64,000 bases of DNA from Acidimicrobiales bacterium (GTDB taxonomy: Bacteria > Actinomycetota > Acidimicrobiia > Acidimicrobiales > SZUA-35), in assembly GCA_041394265.1 (NCBI GenBank), contig JAWKIO010000005.1:4650001-4714000 (forward strand), read 5' to 3'. Every line of letters begins with the position of its first letter. Positions within the stretch are counted from its first letter, which is position 1. A program made the position numbers and the translations under genes. This document shows positions 53,122 through 60,826 of the stretch, in pieces. A model generated the notes under the pieces. The model saw nothing but the letters and a program-made list of their open reading frames with translations, had not been told where the DNA came from and searched no databases.

Positions 53122-54636
53122 GTGCTGCGCCGACTCGATCTCACCCGACCCCAGATCGGTGACCTCGTTGCCGGCCTCAGCGTCGTGCTCGCACTGGTGC
53201 CGCAGGGTTTGGCGTACGCCGAGCTTGCCGGAATGCCGGGCCACATCGGCCTCCTCGCCGGCACGCTGCCGGCAATTCTCGCCGCGTTCTTCGTGTCGTC
53301 GCCTTACCTGCAGACCGGACCGACGGCACTCACGTCGCTCCTGGTTGCCGGCGCACTGACGCCGCTCGCGGCCGCCCAGACCGACGACTACGTGCTGCTC
53401 GGTGCACTGCTCGCGTTGATGGTCGGCGTGGCCCGGGTGGTGTTCGGCGCTCTCCGACTGGGGATTGCCGCCTACTTCGTGAGCCAACCGGTGCTCACGG
53501 GCTTCACGTCCGGCGCCGCCCTCTTGATCATGGGCTCACAGCTGCCGACCGTGGCCGGCTACTCGAGCGATTCGTCGCGGGTGCTCGGCCGGGCCCTCGC
53601 AACGTTGGCACACCCCGGTGATTGGAACTGGGCCTCGATCATGCTGGCGGTGATCACGTTCGTCCTCATCGTCACGCTGCGGAAGGTGCATCAGATCTTC
53701 CCGAGCGTGTTGCTGGGTGTGGCGGTCTCATGGGCCATCGCGGCGATCTTCGACCTCGACGTCGCAACCGTCGGCGACATCCCGAGCGTTGGCGTGTCGC
53801 TCGTCGACGAGCTCCCGTTCGACTCGACCGCCCATCTCATCGTCCCGGCCATCGTCATCGCCTTGATCGGCTTCGCGGAACCATCCTCGATCGCTCGCAC
53901 GTACGCAGCCGCCCAGCGCCAGCGCTGGAGCGCCAACGCCGAGTTCGTCAGTCAAGGTGTCGCCAACCTCGCCGCCGGGGCGATCGGTTCCTATCCCGTC
54001 GGCGGCTCGTTCGGCCGATCGTCGTTGAACTACCGAGCGGGGGCGACCACCCGCTGGTCGGGGTTCATCACCGGTGTCGCCATGCTCGTGCTGCTGCCGT
54101 TCTCGAACGTCTTGTCGAGCATGCCGAAGTCGGCGCTGGCCGCCGTGGTGATCAGCTCGGTGATGAGCCTGTTCCGCCTCGATCGCATCTCGGCCATGTG
54201 GTCGTGGAGCCGCCCGCAGACCGCGGCCGCGGCGGTCACCCTCGTCGCCACGCTGGCGTTCGATCCCCGGATCGAGCGGGGGATCCTGGTGGGCGTCGCG
54301 CTGTCGGTGGGGATCCACCTGTGGCGCGAGCTACAGGTGTACATCGAGGTCGAGCGAACCGGCGACCATCTCCGTATCGTGCCTCACGGCGTGCTGTGGT
54401 TCGGCTCGATCAACCGGATCAGCGAGAAGATCCTCGCCGTGATCGCCGACCACCCCGACGTCGACGATGTCGAGATCGTACTGGGCGGCATCGGTCGGCT
54501 TGACCTCACCGCCGCGTTCGAGCTGGCAGAACTCGCAGCCGATGCTCGCAAGCGTCCCGACCTCGACCTTCGCTTCTCCGGCGTGCCGCCACATGCCGAG
54601 CGGCTCTTCTCACGCGTGATCGACACTGCGGAGTGA
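53122..54636 (+). CDS. SulP-family anion transporter with STAS domain
   Basis: The 504-residue protein has about eleven hydrophobic segments and SulP landmarks: VPQGLAYAELAGMPGHIGLL near residue 27, SQPVLTGFTSGAALLIMGSQ near 125, GSYPVGGSFGRSSLNYRAGA near 290. A C-terminal STAS domain (about 415-500) reads VPHGVLWFGSINRISEKIL and DDVEIVLGGIGRLDLTAAFELAE in parts. Members carry sulfate, bicarbonate or related anions. Its place after an alkylsulfatase gene suggests sulfate, but bicarbonate is possible. The start is GTG. Upstream lie 178 bp without a recognisable gene. Confidence 0.9.
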   Translation: MLRRLDLTRPQIGDLVAGLSVVLALVPQGLAYAELAGMPGHIGLLAGTLPAILAAFFVSSPYLQTGPTALTSLLVAGALTPLAAAQTDDYVLLGALLALMVGVARVVFGALRLGIAAYFVSQPVLTGFTSGAALLIMGSQLPTVAGYSSDSSRVLGRALATLAHPGDWNWASIMLAVITFVLIVTLRKVHQIFPSVLLGVAVSWAIAAIFDLDVATVGDIPSVGVSLVDELPFDSTAHLIVPAIVIALIGFAEPSSIARTYAAAQRQRWSANAEFVSQGVANLAAGAIGSYPVGGSFGRSSLNYRAGATTRWSGFITGVAMLVLLPFSNVLSSMPKSALAAVVISSVMSLFRLDRISAMWSWSRPQTAAAAVTLVATLAFDPRIERGILVGVALSVGIHLWRELQVYIEVERTGDHLRIVPHGVLWFGSINRISEKILAVIADHPDVDDVEIVLGGIGRLDLTAAFELAELAADARKRPDLDLRFSGVPPHAERLFSRVIDTAE

Positions 54637-54638
54637 AT

Positions 54639-54644
54639 TAGGGT
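54639..54644 (+). promoter_or_regulatory. -10 box (TAGGGT) of the Ldh-family gene
   Basis: TAGGGT starts 3 bp after the SulP stop (TGA 54634-54636) and ends 7 nt before the ATG at 54652. The box matches the one before acuI exactly. Confidence 0.6.
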
Positions 54645-54651
54645 CCGGCGC

Positions 54652-55692
54652 ATGCCCGATCTGACTCCTGCCCAGCTCCACGACGTCGTCACCCAGACCT
54701 GCTCGGCGCTCGGGAGCGCCGACCGCGAGGCCGCCCTCGTGGCCGACCAGCTGGTCGGCGCCAACCTCGCCGGCCACGACTCGCACGGCATCGGTATGTT
54801 GCCGCTCTACGTCGCACACGCACTGACCGGAGAGCTCCACGTGAACGAGCACGTCGAGGTGCTCAACGACACCGGCCCGCTCGTTGCACTCGACGGACGT
54901 GCCGGGTTCGGCCAGGTGATGGGCTATGAGGCCATGGAGATCGGGATCGATCGGGCGAGGCAACACGGCGTGTCGCTCGTCGGATTGCGCAACTCGTTCC
55001 ACATCGGCCGCATCGGTCACTGGGCCGAGCAGTGCTCGGCGGCGGGTCTGGTGTCGCTCCACCTCGTGAACGTCGCCGGCCACGGCGCGATCGTCGCCCC
55101 CTTCGGCGGCGCCTCGGCCCGACTCGGCACCAATCCGGTCTGTATCGGCATTCCTGGACGCGACGGGCGTCCCGCCGTGATGCTCGACATGGCCACCAGC
55201 ACCATCGCCCTCGGCAAGGCGCGGGTGGCGCTCAACAAGGGGGAGCGTGTTCCCGCCGACACGGTGGTCGATGCCAATGGCAACCTGAGTGACGATCCGA
55301 GCGAGGTCATCGGGCCCGACCACGGCGGCGCGCTCGTGGCAATGGGCGAGCACAAGGGGTCAGGCCTCGCCATCATGTGCGAACTCGTCGGTGCTGCGCT
55401 GCTGGGCGGGTTCACGATGCGCGAGCAGGACGGACCTGGCCGGATCTACAACTCGATGGTCACGGTCGTCATCGACCCCGAGGCCGTCGGTGGCGCCGAA
55501 CATCTGCTCGCCGAGACCGAGGCGACCGTGGAGTGGCTTCGTTCAGGACGAACGCGAGTGGGGGTCGACGAGGTGCTGATGCCCGGCGAGCCCGAGCAGC
55601 GGGCCAGGATCGCCCGAGCGGAGCGCATTCCGGTCGACGACGAGACGTGGGCTCAGGTGCAGGCGGCGGCCGCGGCGGCCGGGGTCAGTTGA
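54652..55692 (+). CDS. malate/L-lactate/ureidoglycolate dehydrogenase family protein
   Basis: The 346-residue protein belongs to the Ldh_2 family, whose NAD(P) fold is unlike classical malate dehydrogenase. The catalytic region is ANLAGHDSHGIGMLPLYV (with His-Asp pair), followed by LVGLRNSFHIGRIGHWAEQ, LGTNPVCIGIP, MLDMATSTIALGK and ALVAMGEHKGSGLAIM. It oxidises a 2-hydroxyacid with NAD(P); the precise acid cannot be told. It has its own leaderless-type promoter. The stop overlaps the convergent SirB1-type gene by 8 bp. Confidence 0.9.
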   Translation: MPDLTPAQLHDVVTQTCSALGSADREAALVADQLVGANLAGHDSHGIGMLPLYVAHALTGELHVNEHVEVLNDTGPLVALDGRAGFGQVMGYEAMEIGIDRARQHGVSLVGLRNSFHIGRIGHWAEQCSAAGLVSLHLVNVAGHGAIVAPFGGASARLGTNPVCIGIPGRDGRPAVMLDMATSTIALGKARVALNKGERVPADTVVDANGNLSDDPSEVIGPDHGGALVAMGEHKGSGLAIMCELVGAALLGGFTMREQDGPGRIYNSMVTVVIDPEAVGGAEHLLAETEATVEWLRSGRTRVGVDEVLMPGEPEQRARIARAERIPVDDETWAQVQAAAAAAGVS

Positions 55693-56461
55693 AGTTGGCA
55701 CGTAGCCGGGTGATGGCCGCTCGGTATTGGGAGTGTCGGTCGGGATCGAGGTTGGTCAGCGCTTCGAGCTGATCGATTGCCGCGGCGTAGTGGCCGCGGC
55801 TGGCGAAGAGCTGGGCGAACTCGAGCCGCGCGCCGACGGCGACGTCGGGAAGCTCGATCTGGGCGGCGACGACGCTCGAGAGCGATCGAAGGTCGCCCGT
55901 GCGGAACTCGATGCCACGCAGGTTGTTGAGCATGCGGGTCGCCACATCGAGCGGGCCGATCGGATCGAGAAATCGCATCTCGAACGGTGTGTCGGGCACG
56001 AGCGACTGGAACAGGGCCTGCACACCGTCGAGGTCGAGTTCGCGGCCGCCGGCCATCGGGTCGAACCATCGACGGTTGTCGCCCGTCCCTGCCCCAAGCA
56101 GCAGGTGGGCGGGCATCCCGATCGGTTCGATGGCCAACCCGCATCGGGCCCCGATCTCGATGGCGACCACGCTGAGAGAGATCGGGATGCCGAGCCTCGA
56201 ATCCAGTACCCGGTGGAGGTACGAGTTGGACTTGGCGTAGTACGCCTCGGTGTTGCCGCGGAAGCCGAGCGTGCCGAACACGTGGGTCATCAGCTGCGAG
56301 ATGGTGCTGACCTCGTCGTCGACGAGATCGTCGAAGGAGGCGAGGATGTCGGGGACCGGCGGTGCGTCGTCATCGAGTTGGGCGATATGCGCCGCGACCT
56401 CGCCCACGCCGACCTCGTCGCCGCGGGCGAAGAGTTCGCCCAGCCCCGTCGAGCGGTTCAT
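55685..56461 (-). CDS. SirB1-type transglutaminase-like/TPR protein
   Basis: The 258-residue protein has the SirB1 N-terminal transglutaminase-like domain: FDDLVDDEVSTISQLMTHVF, LGFRGNTEAYYAKSNSYLHR and LGIPISLSVVAIEIGARCGL, then PIGMPAHLLLG with the conserved His. It ends in a short helical TPR-like part (LEFAQLFASRGHYAAAIDQL). The usual catalytic Cys position is not evident, as in many SirB1 proteins, so enzymatic activity is doubtful. The ATG overlaps the upstream metallo-hydrolase stop by 4 nt, so the two are co-translated. Function is unknown. Confidence 0.85.
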   Translation of the reverse strand: MNRSTGLGELFARGDEVGVGEVAAHIAQLDDDAPPVPDILASFDDLVDDEVSTISQLMTHVFGTLGFRGNTEAYYAKSNSYLHRVLDSRLGIPISLSVVAIEIGARCGLAIEPIGMPAHLLLGAGTGDNRRWFDPMAGGRELDLDGVQALFQSLVPDTPFEMRFLDPIGPLDVATRMLNNLRGIEFRTGDLRSLSSVVAAQIELPDVAVGARLEFAQLFASRGHYAAAIDQLEALTNLDPDRHSQYRAAITRLRANFN

Positions 56462-57786
56462 TCGCCGATCGACAACACCATCGACAGCGGTGGCGCCTCG
56501 CCGGTGACGGCGTAGTCGGATTCGGCGGCGGCACTACGGAAGATGCCCTTCGACATGAGCGATGACTCGGTTGCTCGTCGGGCCGAGTAGATCACCGATC
56601 GGGCCGAATGGACGGCATGCGACTCAGGTTCGGCGGCGGCCGCGAACTCGATCAGCTGGCATGCCAGACGATGGTCGCCGGCTTCGGACAACTGCGACGC
56701 CCGCTCGATGAGGGCATCGACTCCGCCCGCAAGTGCGGCGACCTCGCGCCCGATCGCTGCGTCCGACGCCGGCTTGAGACGAGCGGGGTTGCCGTCCCAC
56801 CAGCCGCCGTAGAGTCGCCAGATATTGCGGATCACGAACTCGGGCTCGTCGTAGAGCGGCCGGAGGTAGGGAAGCTCCAGCGTGGCGGCGGGGACGGAGA
56901 CCGAGTCGACGATCTCGTCGAGCACAGCGCCGCTGTTCATGGCATCGACGACCTCGGCGACGAGGGTTTCGAGTGTCTGGGCGACGGTGTCGAGACAGGA
57001 GACAATCCGGTCGCGCCCGGCGATGGGCAAACCGTGCGCCGGCACGAAGAGTTCGGGATCCATGGCGGCCATCGCCCGCAGCGACTGCGCCCACTCCAGC
57101 GGGTAGCGCTGGACCTTCTGGGGGTTGCCGCAGTTGGGAAAGTTCCAGATGAATTGGTCGCCGGCCGCGATCATGCGGTGCTGCGGGATCCAGGTCCAGG
57201 TGTGATCGTCGGTCTCTCCGAGGCAGTGATGGAAGGTGAAGTCGACACCGCCGATCGTGTCGGTGAGTTGCTCGCCGTAGGTGGTGTCGGGGCGCAACGT
57301 GCCCCGTGGCAGGAATCGCGCCGCGTTGGGGCCAGCCTGTGAGGTGACCTTGGGCGCCCCGCCGAACTGGCGCTGATTGATGACCTTGTTGTACCCGGCG
57401 GTGTCCTCGTAGCGATCGAAGCGGGGGTTGACGTTGTCGTGGCCGATGACGCGTGGCAGCGGTCGTGCATGTGCTTCGGCGTCGGCGGCGAACGCCCGGC
57501 TCCCTCCGACATGGTCGAGATGCCCGTGGGTGTAGACGATCGAGTGCACCGGCGCGTCACTCCAGGTACGGAGCGACTCGACCACGGCGGGGCCGGAGGC
57601 GGCGGCACTGGTGTCGAAGGTGACCACGCCATCACCGGTGTCGACGACCACGACGTGACTGAACGACTCGATGAGCATCACCCCGTCGGCCAGTTGGCTG
57701 ATCTCCTGCGTGATCCGATTCGGCGGCGTGTCAACGACGCCGGTGTCGATCAGGCGAGAGGACAGATCGAGAGGATGTTCGCTCAT
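56458..57786 (-). CDS. metallo-beta-lactamase-fold hydrolase, alkylsulfatase-like
   Basis: The 442-residue protein has the zinc motif YTHGHLDHVGG (His87, His89, Asp91, His92), a metal-bridging region GETDDHTWTWIPQHRMIAAGD and PELFVPAHGLPI. A C-terminal part resembles the alkylsulfatase dimerisation domain (YLRPLYDEPEFVIRNIWRLY, GGWWDGNPARLKP). It lacks the SCP2-like tail of the 50994 enzyme. Alkyl sulfate ester hydrolysis is plausible, not shown. ATG 57786 is chosen; ATG 57816 in frame is an alternative. GAGACT lies 6 nt before 57786. A seven-unit 26-bp array is just upstream. Confidence 0.85.
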   Translation of the reverse strand: MSEHPLDLSSRLIDTGVVDTPPNRITQEISQLADGVMLIESFSHVVVVDTGDGVVTFDTSAAASGPAVVESLRTWSDAPVHSIVYTHGHLDHVGGSRAFAADAEAHARPLPRVIGHDNVNPRFDRYEDTAGYNKVINQRQFGGAPKVTSQAGPNAARFLPRGTLRPDTTYGEQLTDTIGGVDFTFHHCLGETDDHTWTWIPQHRMIAAGDQFIWNFPNCGNPQKVQRYPLEWAQSLRAMAAMDPELFVPAHGLPIAGRDRIVSCLDTVAQTLETLVAEVVDAMNSGAVLDEIVDSVSVPAATLELPYLRPLYDEPEFVIRNIWRLYGGWWDGNPARLKPASDAAIGREVAALAGGVDALIERASQLSEAGDHRLACQLIEFAAAAEPESHAVHSARSVIYSARRATESSLMSKGIFRSAAAESDYAVTGEAPPLSMVLSIGE

Positions 57787-57832
57787 CGGTCGAGTCTCGC
57801 TGGCGGGGTCCACCATGTCCAGCGCATCGCCA

Positions 57833-58017
57833 TTCGAGCGCGGCGTGCCGCACTGTGTCCTTGGAGCGCGGCGTGCCGCACTGTGTCCTTGGAGCGCCGT
57901 GCCGCACTGTGTCCTTGGAGCGCCGTGCGGCGCTGTGTCCTTGGAGCGCCGTGCGGCGCTGTGTCCTTGGAGCGCCGTGCCGCACTGTGTCCTTGGAGCG
58001 CCGTGCGGCGCTGTGCC
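57833..58017. repeat. 26-bp tandem array with palindromic cores (seven units)
   Basis: Seven units start near 57833, 57860, 57888, 57914, 57940, 57966 and 57992; the first two carry a 2-bp insertion. The common unit is CTTGGAGCGCCGTG, then CCGCACTGTGTC or CGGCGCTGTGTC. In the second form GCGCCG-TG-CGGCGC is a perfect inverted repeat. There are no spacers between units. The array fills two thirds of the divergent region between the metallo-hydrolase (57786) and SDR (58059) genes. Confidence 0.93.
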
Positions 58018-58058
58018 AGGATGCCGCCACGGGACCATCGAACCAAGGGAGCACCTCA

Positions 58059-59006
58059 ATGTCGCAGCCGGAGAGCGGAGCACGTTTGTGTGAAGGGCGG
58101 GTCGCCATCGTCACCGGCGCTGGCCGAGGGATCGGACGCGAGCACGCGTTGATGCTCGCCCACCACGGGGCCAAGGTGGTGGTGAACGACCTCGGCGGCG
58201 AGTTCGACGGCACGGGTGCCGATCAGACTCCAGCGCAGCAAGTGGTCGCCGAGATCGAGGCGATGGGTGGTCAGGCGGTGGCCAACGGTGACGACGTGTC
58301 CGATTGGGAAGGCGCCCAACGGATGATCAACATGGCGGTCGAGAACTTCGGCGGGCTCGACGTCCTGGTCAACAATGCCGGCATCCTGCGTGACCGGATG
58401 CTGGTCAACATGACCGAAGCCGAGTGGGACGCCGTGATCAAGGTGCATCTCAAGGGCACCTTTGCCCCGGCTCGCTGGGCTGCGGCCTATTGGCGGGAAC
58501 GGGCCAAGGCCGGCGAGACCAACGACGCTCGCATCATCAACACCACGTCGGTGTCGGGCATCTACGGCAACCCGGGCCAGACCAACTACGGCGCCGCCAA
58601 GATGGGCATTGCCGGCTTCACGATCATCGCCGCGCAGGAGCTGGCCCGCTACGGCATCACGGTCAACGCCATCTCCCCGGGAGCCCTGACCCGACTGACC
58701 GAGCCGTTGCGCACCGAGCCCATCACCGACGAACAGCGCGAGGCTCGTTCACCGATGTGGATCGCGCCCATTTGCACGTGGCTTGCCAGCTCACAATCGG
58801 CGAACGTCACCGGTCGGGTCTTCCAGGTCGCTGGTCAGGAGATTGCGATCGCCGAGTCGTTCCACAAGGGTCCTCGGGCCACCAATGTCGACGATCCGCT
58901 ACAGATGCGTGAGGTGGTCGCCGACTTGATGGCGCGAGCGAACCTCAACGCCGACATGCAGGGGGAGTACGCCGAGGGTCCCGGTCGTCCGGGCAAGACC
59001 ATCTGA
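58059..59006 (+). CDS. short-chain dehydrogenase/reductase (HSD17B4-like)
   Basis: The 315-residue SDR has the cofactor loop VAIVTGAGRGIGREHA (residues about 15-30), NNAG in DVLVNNAGILRD, and the catalytic Ser-Tyr-Lys in NTTSVSGIYGNPGQTNYGAAKMG. The VVVNDLGGEFDGTG insert after the second strand is typical of bacterial relatives of the dehydrogenase part of the multifunctional beta-oxidation enzyme, so 3-hydroxyacyl-CoA or steroid substrates are likely. AAGGGAG 8 nt upstream supports ATG 58059. A longer open frame upstream only translates the 26-bp array. Confidence 0.9.
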   Translation: MSQPESGARLCEGRVAIVTGAGRGIGREHALMLAHHGAKVVVNDLGGEFDGTGADQTPAQQVVAEIEAMGGQAVANGDDVSDWEGAQRMINMAVENFGGLDVLVNNAGILRDRMLVNMTEAEWDAVIKVHLKGTFAPARWAAAYWRERAKAGETNDARIINTTSVSGIYGNPGQTNYGAAKMGIAGFTIIAAQELARYGITVNAISPGALTRLTEPLRTEPITDEQREARSPMWIAPICTWLASSQSANVTGRVFQVAGQEIAIAESFHKGPRATNVDDPLQMREVVADLMARANLNADMQGEYAEGPGRPGKTI

Positions 59007-59113
59007 GCGCATACCGCCACGGGGGTCTTTCGGCCCTGATGGCCAGCGCGTTGTGGCGCGATGCTCGGCGAAGGCGAGGCGTTGTGGACGCGCCCGCGGG
59101 AAGGATTTCGGTG

Positions 59114-59827
59114 ATGCGAGCAGTTGGGGTACGAGCGGGCGTGGCGCTGTTGGGCATGGCACTGGTGATGCTGCAGCCTGCGATGGTGGCGGCGGCCGAC
59201 CTGACCCTGCCGACCGACACGGTGGTGTACGCCGAGCCGGGATCCATGATCGAGTTAGGGCGAGTCCCCGTCGACACCGAGCGGGCCGGCCCGCTCTGCA
59301 CGTGGCAGGCCAGCGTCACCAACCAGAACTCGGCCCATCCCGGCAACGACATCGTCATCACGAGCGGCGAGTCCGAGCTCGTGCTGGCCGACGTCGAGGC
59401 GACCGAGGGCAAGGTCACCACCAACACCGGGTCCGCCTACCTCGTCGACGAGGTGGTCGTGACCCTGCGAATGGGACCCGACGGCGTCTTCAGCGGAGGT
59501 CTCGACCTCACGATCCGCTACGACCAGTGCACGACCACGACCACGGCGCCGCCGACGACGGCACCACCGGCGCCGACCACGACCGAAGGCGACCTCGAAC
59601 CGCTGGGACCGACGGTCACGACCGCTCCGCCCGACACGGCGCCGGCGACACCGTCCACTGCCGCTCCCACGACCAGCGCCCCGACGACCACCGTCGACAT
59701 CGAGCCGGCGGGGCCGGTCCTGCCGATCACCGGGGGGAACCGGAGTCAGCCGCTGCTGGCCACCGGTCTCGCGCTGGTCGGTCTGGGAGCGGTCGGGGTG
59801 ATCACAACTCGACGAGCAGCTCACTGA
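59114..59827 (+). CDS. LPxTG-type cell-wall-anchored secreted protein
   Basis: From ATG 59114 (GGGAAGGA 8 nt upstream) the protein is 237 residues. A signal peptide ends near residue 30 (ALVMLQPAMVAAA). A beta-rich domain of about 110 residues follows with two cysteines (LCTWQAS and RYDQCTT). A Thr/Pro/Ala-rich linker comes next, then a sorting signal LPITGG, a hydrophobic span (LLATGLALVGLGAVGVI) and a basic tail TTRRAAH. It should be linked to the cell wall by a sortase; no sortase gene is in the window. The 3' end overlaps the convergent RIO kinase gene by 26 bp. Confidence 0.83.
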   Translation: MRAVGVRAGVALLGMALVMLQPAMVAAADLTLPTDTVVYAEPGSMIELGRVPVDTERAGPLCTWQASVTNQNSAHPGNDIVITSGESELVLADVEATEGKVTTNTGSAYLVDEVVVTLRMGPDGVFSGGLDLTIRYDQCTTTTTAPPTTAPPAPTTTEGDLEPLGPTVTTAPPDTAPATPSTAAPTTSAPTTTVDIEPAGPVLPITGGNRSQPLLATGLALVGLGAVGVITTRRAAH

Positions 59828-60572
59828 ACAACACCTCGGCATCGACCTCGATGCCTCGTCGCTCGAACCAGCCGCAGAGATTGTTCACATCACGGTGCAA
59901 GAAGTTCAGCCCCTGCGGGTTGGCGGCAACGTCGACGGCCTGAGGGAAGTCGATGAACCAGAGTTCGCCGTTCCACCACAGCAGGTTGAACGCCGAGAGG
60001 TCCCCGTGGGCAAAACCGGCGTGCACCATGCGGTGGAGCCCATCGACGAGCTGCTCGAAAGCCGACTGCACATCGTCGTCATCGAGCCGAGCACGACCGA
60101 GCTGGGGTGCTGCCCCGCGGCGATCGCCGACGTACTCCATGATGAACTCGTCGTCGCCGAACGACACCGGGTAGGGCACCCGTACGCCGGCGTCCCACAG
60201 CACCCGCATCACGTCGGACTCATGATTGGTCCATCGTGCCTGGAGTAGCTGTTTGCCATGGGCCGACATCCGCTCGACCGCTCGGCGGTCTCGGGACTTG
60301 CGGAACTGGCGCCCCTCTCGGTAGGCCACGTCGTGCCGGAAGGTCGAGGCCCGCTGCACACCCATGGCTTCGAGTTGGCCCTTGGATGCGACCGAGCGCG
60401 GCAGGTATCGCTTCTTTGCGAGCAGCAAGGTTCGGCCGTCGTGACCCCGCCGCTCGATGATGTTGATCTGGGCTTCTTTGCCGGTACGGAGGACGCCGAG
60501 GTCCTCGTCGGTGAATGGTTCGGACACCAGCCAGGTCGGCTGGTGGTGGTGCGATGCTGGTTCGCGAGACAA
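59802..60572 (-). CDS. RIO-type atypical serine/threonine kinase
   Basis: The 256-residue protein has RIO kinase motifs: GKEAQINIIERR near residue 31 as the glycine-poor ATP loop, the Lys-containing AKKRYLPRS, catalytic HGDLSAFNLLWWNGE and the metal-binding IDFPQAVDVAANPQG, which matches the RIO1 DxPQxV pattern. Family members autophosphorylate and in eukaryotes/archaea act in ribosome maturation; bacterial roles are unknown. The TTG start is favoured by AGGAG about 6 nt upstream. It overlaps the LPxTG gene by 26 bp at the 3' end. Confidence 0.87.
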   Translation of the reverse strand: MSREPASHHHQPTWLVSEPFTDEDLGVLRTGKEAQINIIERRGHDGRTLLLAKKRYLPRSVASKGQLEAMGVQRASTFRHDVAYREGRQFRKSRDRRAVERMSAHGKQLLQARWTNHESDVMRVLWDAGVRVPYPVSFGDDEFIMEYVGDRRGAAPQLGRARLDDDDVQSAFEQLVDGLHRMVHAGFAHGDLSAFNLLWWNGELWFIDFPQAVDVAANPQGLNFLHRDVNNLCGWFERRGIEVDAEVLFSELLVEL

Positions 60573-60684
60573 CGCTCACTCCTGGTTCGATGCCGCTGGG
60601 ACGAACCGGTTGCGCTGCGCCGTGGAGCCGGGGATCGACCGCTACGAGCGGGATCCGGGGCGGGAGGGTCTCAGGTGGACGGTC

Positions 60685-60756
60685 TCAGTGGGAGGCGAAT
60701 GGACAACCGGTGGATGAGAACACGTTGAGGACCGTCATGAGCTGTCTCCTGTCCAT
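60685..60756 (-). CDS. possible tiny leader peptide
   Basis: A 23-codon frame starts at ATG 60756; an inner ATG at 60738 has GGAG 7 nt upstream and would give MTVLNVFSSTGCPFASH. It lies alone in the 254-bp gap between the chemoreceptor stop and the RIO kinase start, all on the same strand. The good ribosome site is the only support; it could be chance. Nothing else is visible in this gap. Confidence 0.25.
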   Translation of the reverse strand: MDRRQLMTVLNVFSSTGCPFASH

Positions 60757-60826
60757 CGGGTGTGCGGCAGTGCCGCCTCGACGCGTCCGAGGCTAGAACG
60801 CCCGTGCCGCAGCGTCGACCGAATAT

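Noticed and set aside
57833..58017. CRISPR array
   Set aside because: The 26-bp units are directly joined with no spacers, and no cas gene is near.
57787..58083. Extended N-terminus for the metallo-hydrolase and upstream extension of the SDR gene
   Set aside because: Both extensions translate the 26-bp array into meaningless repeats; good starts exist at 57786 and 58059.
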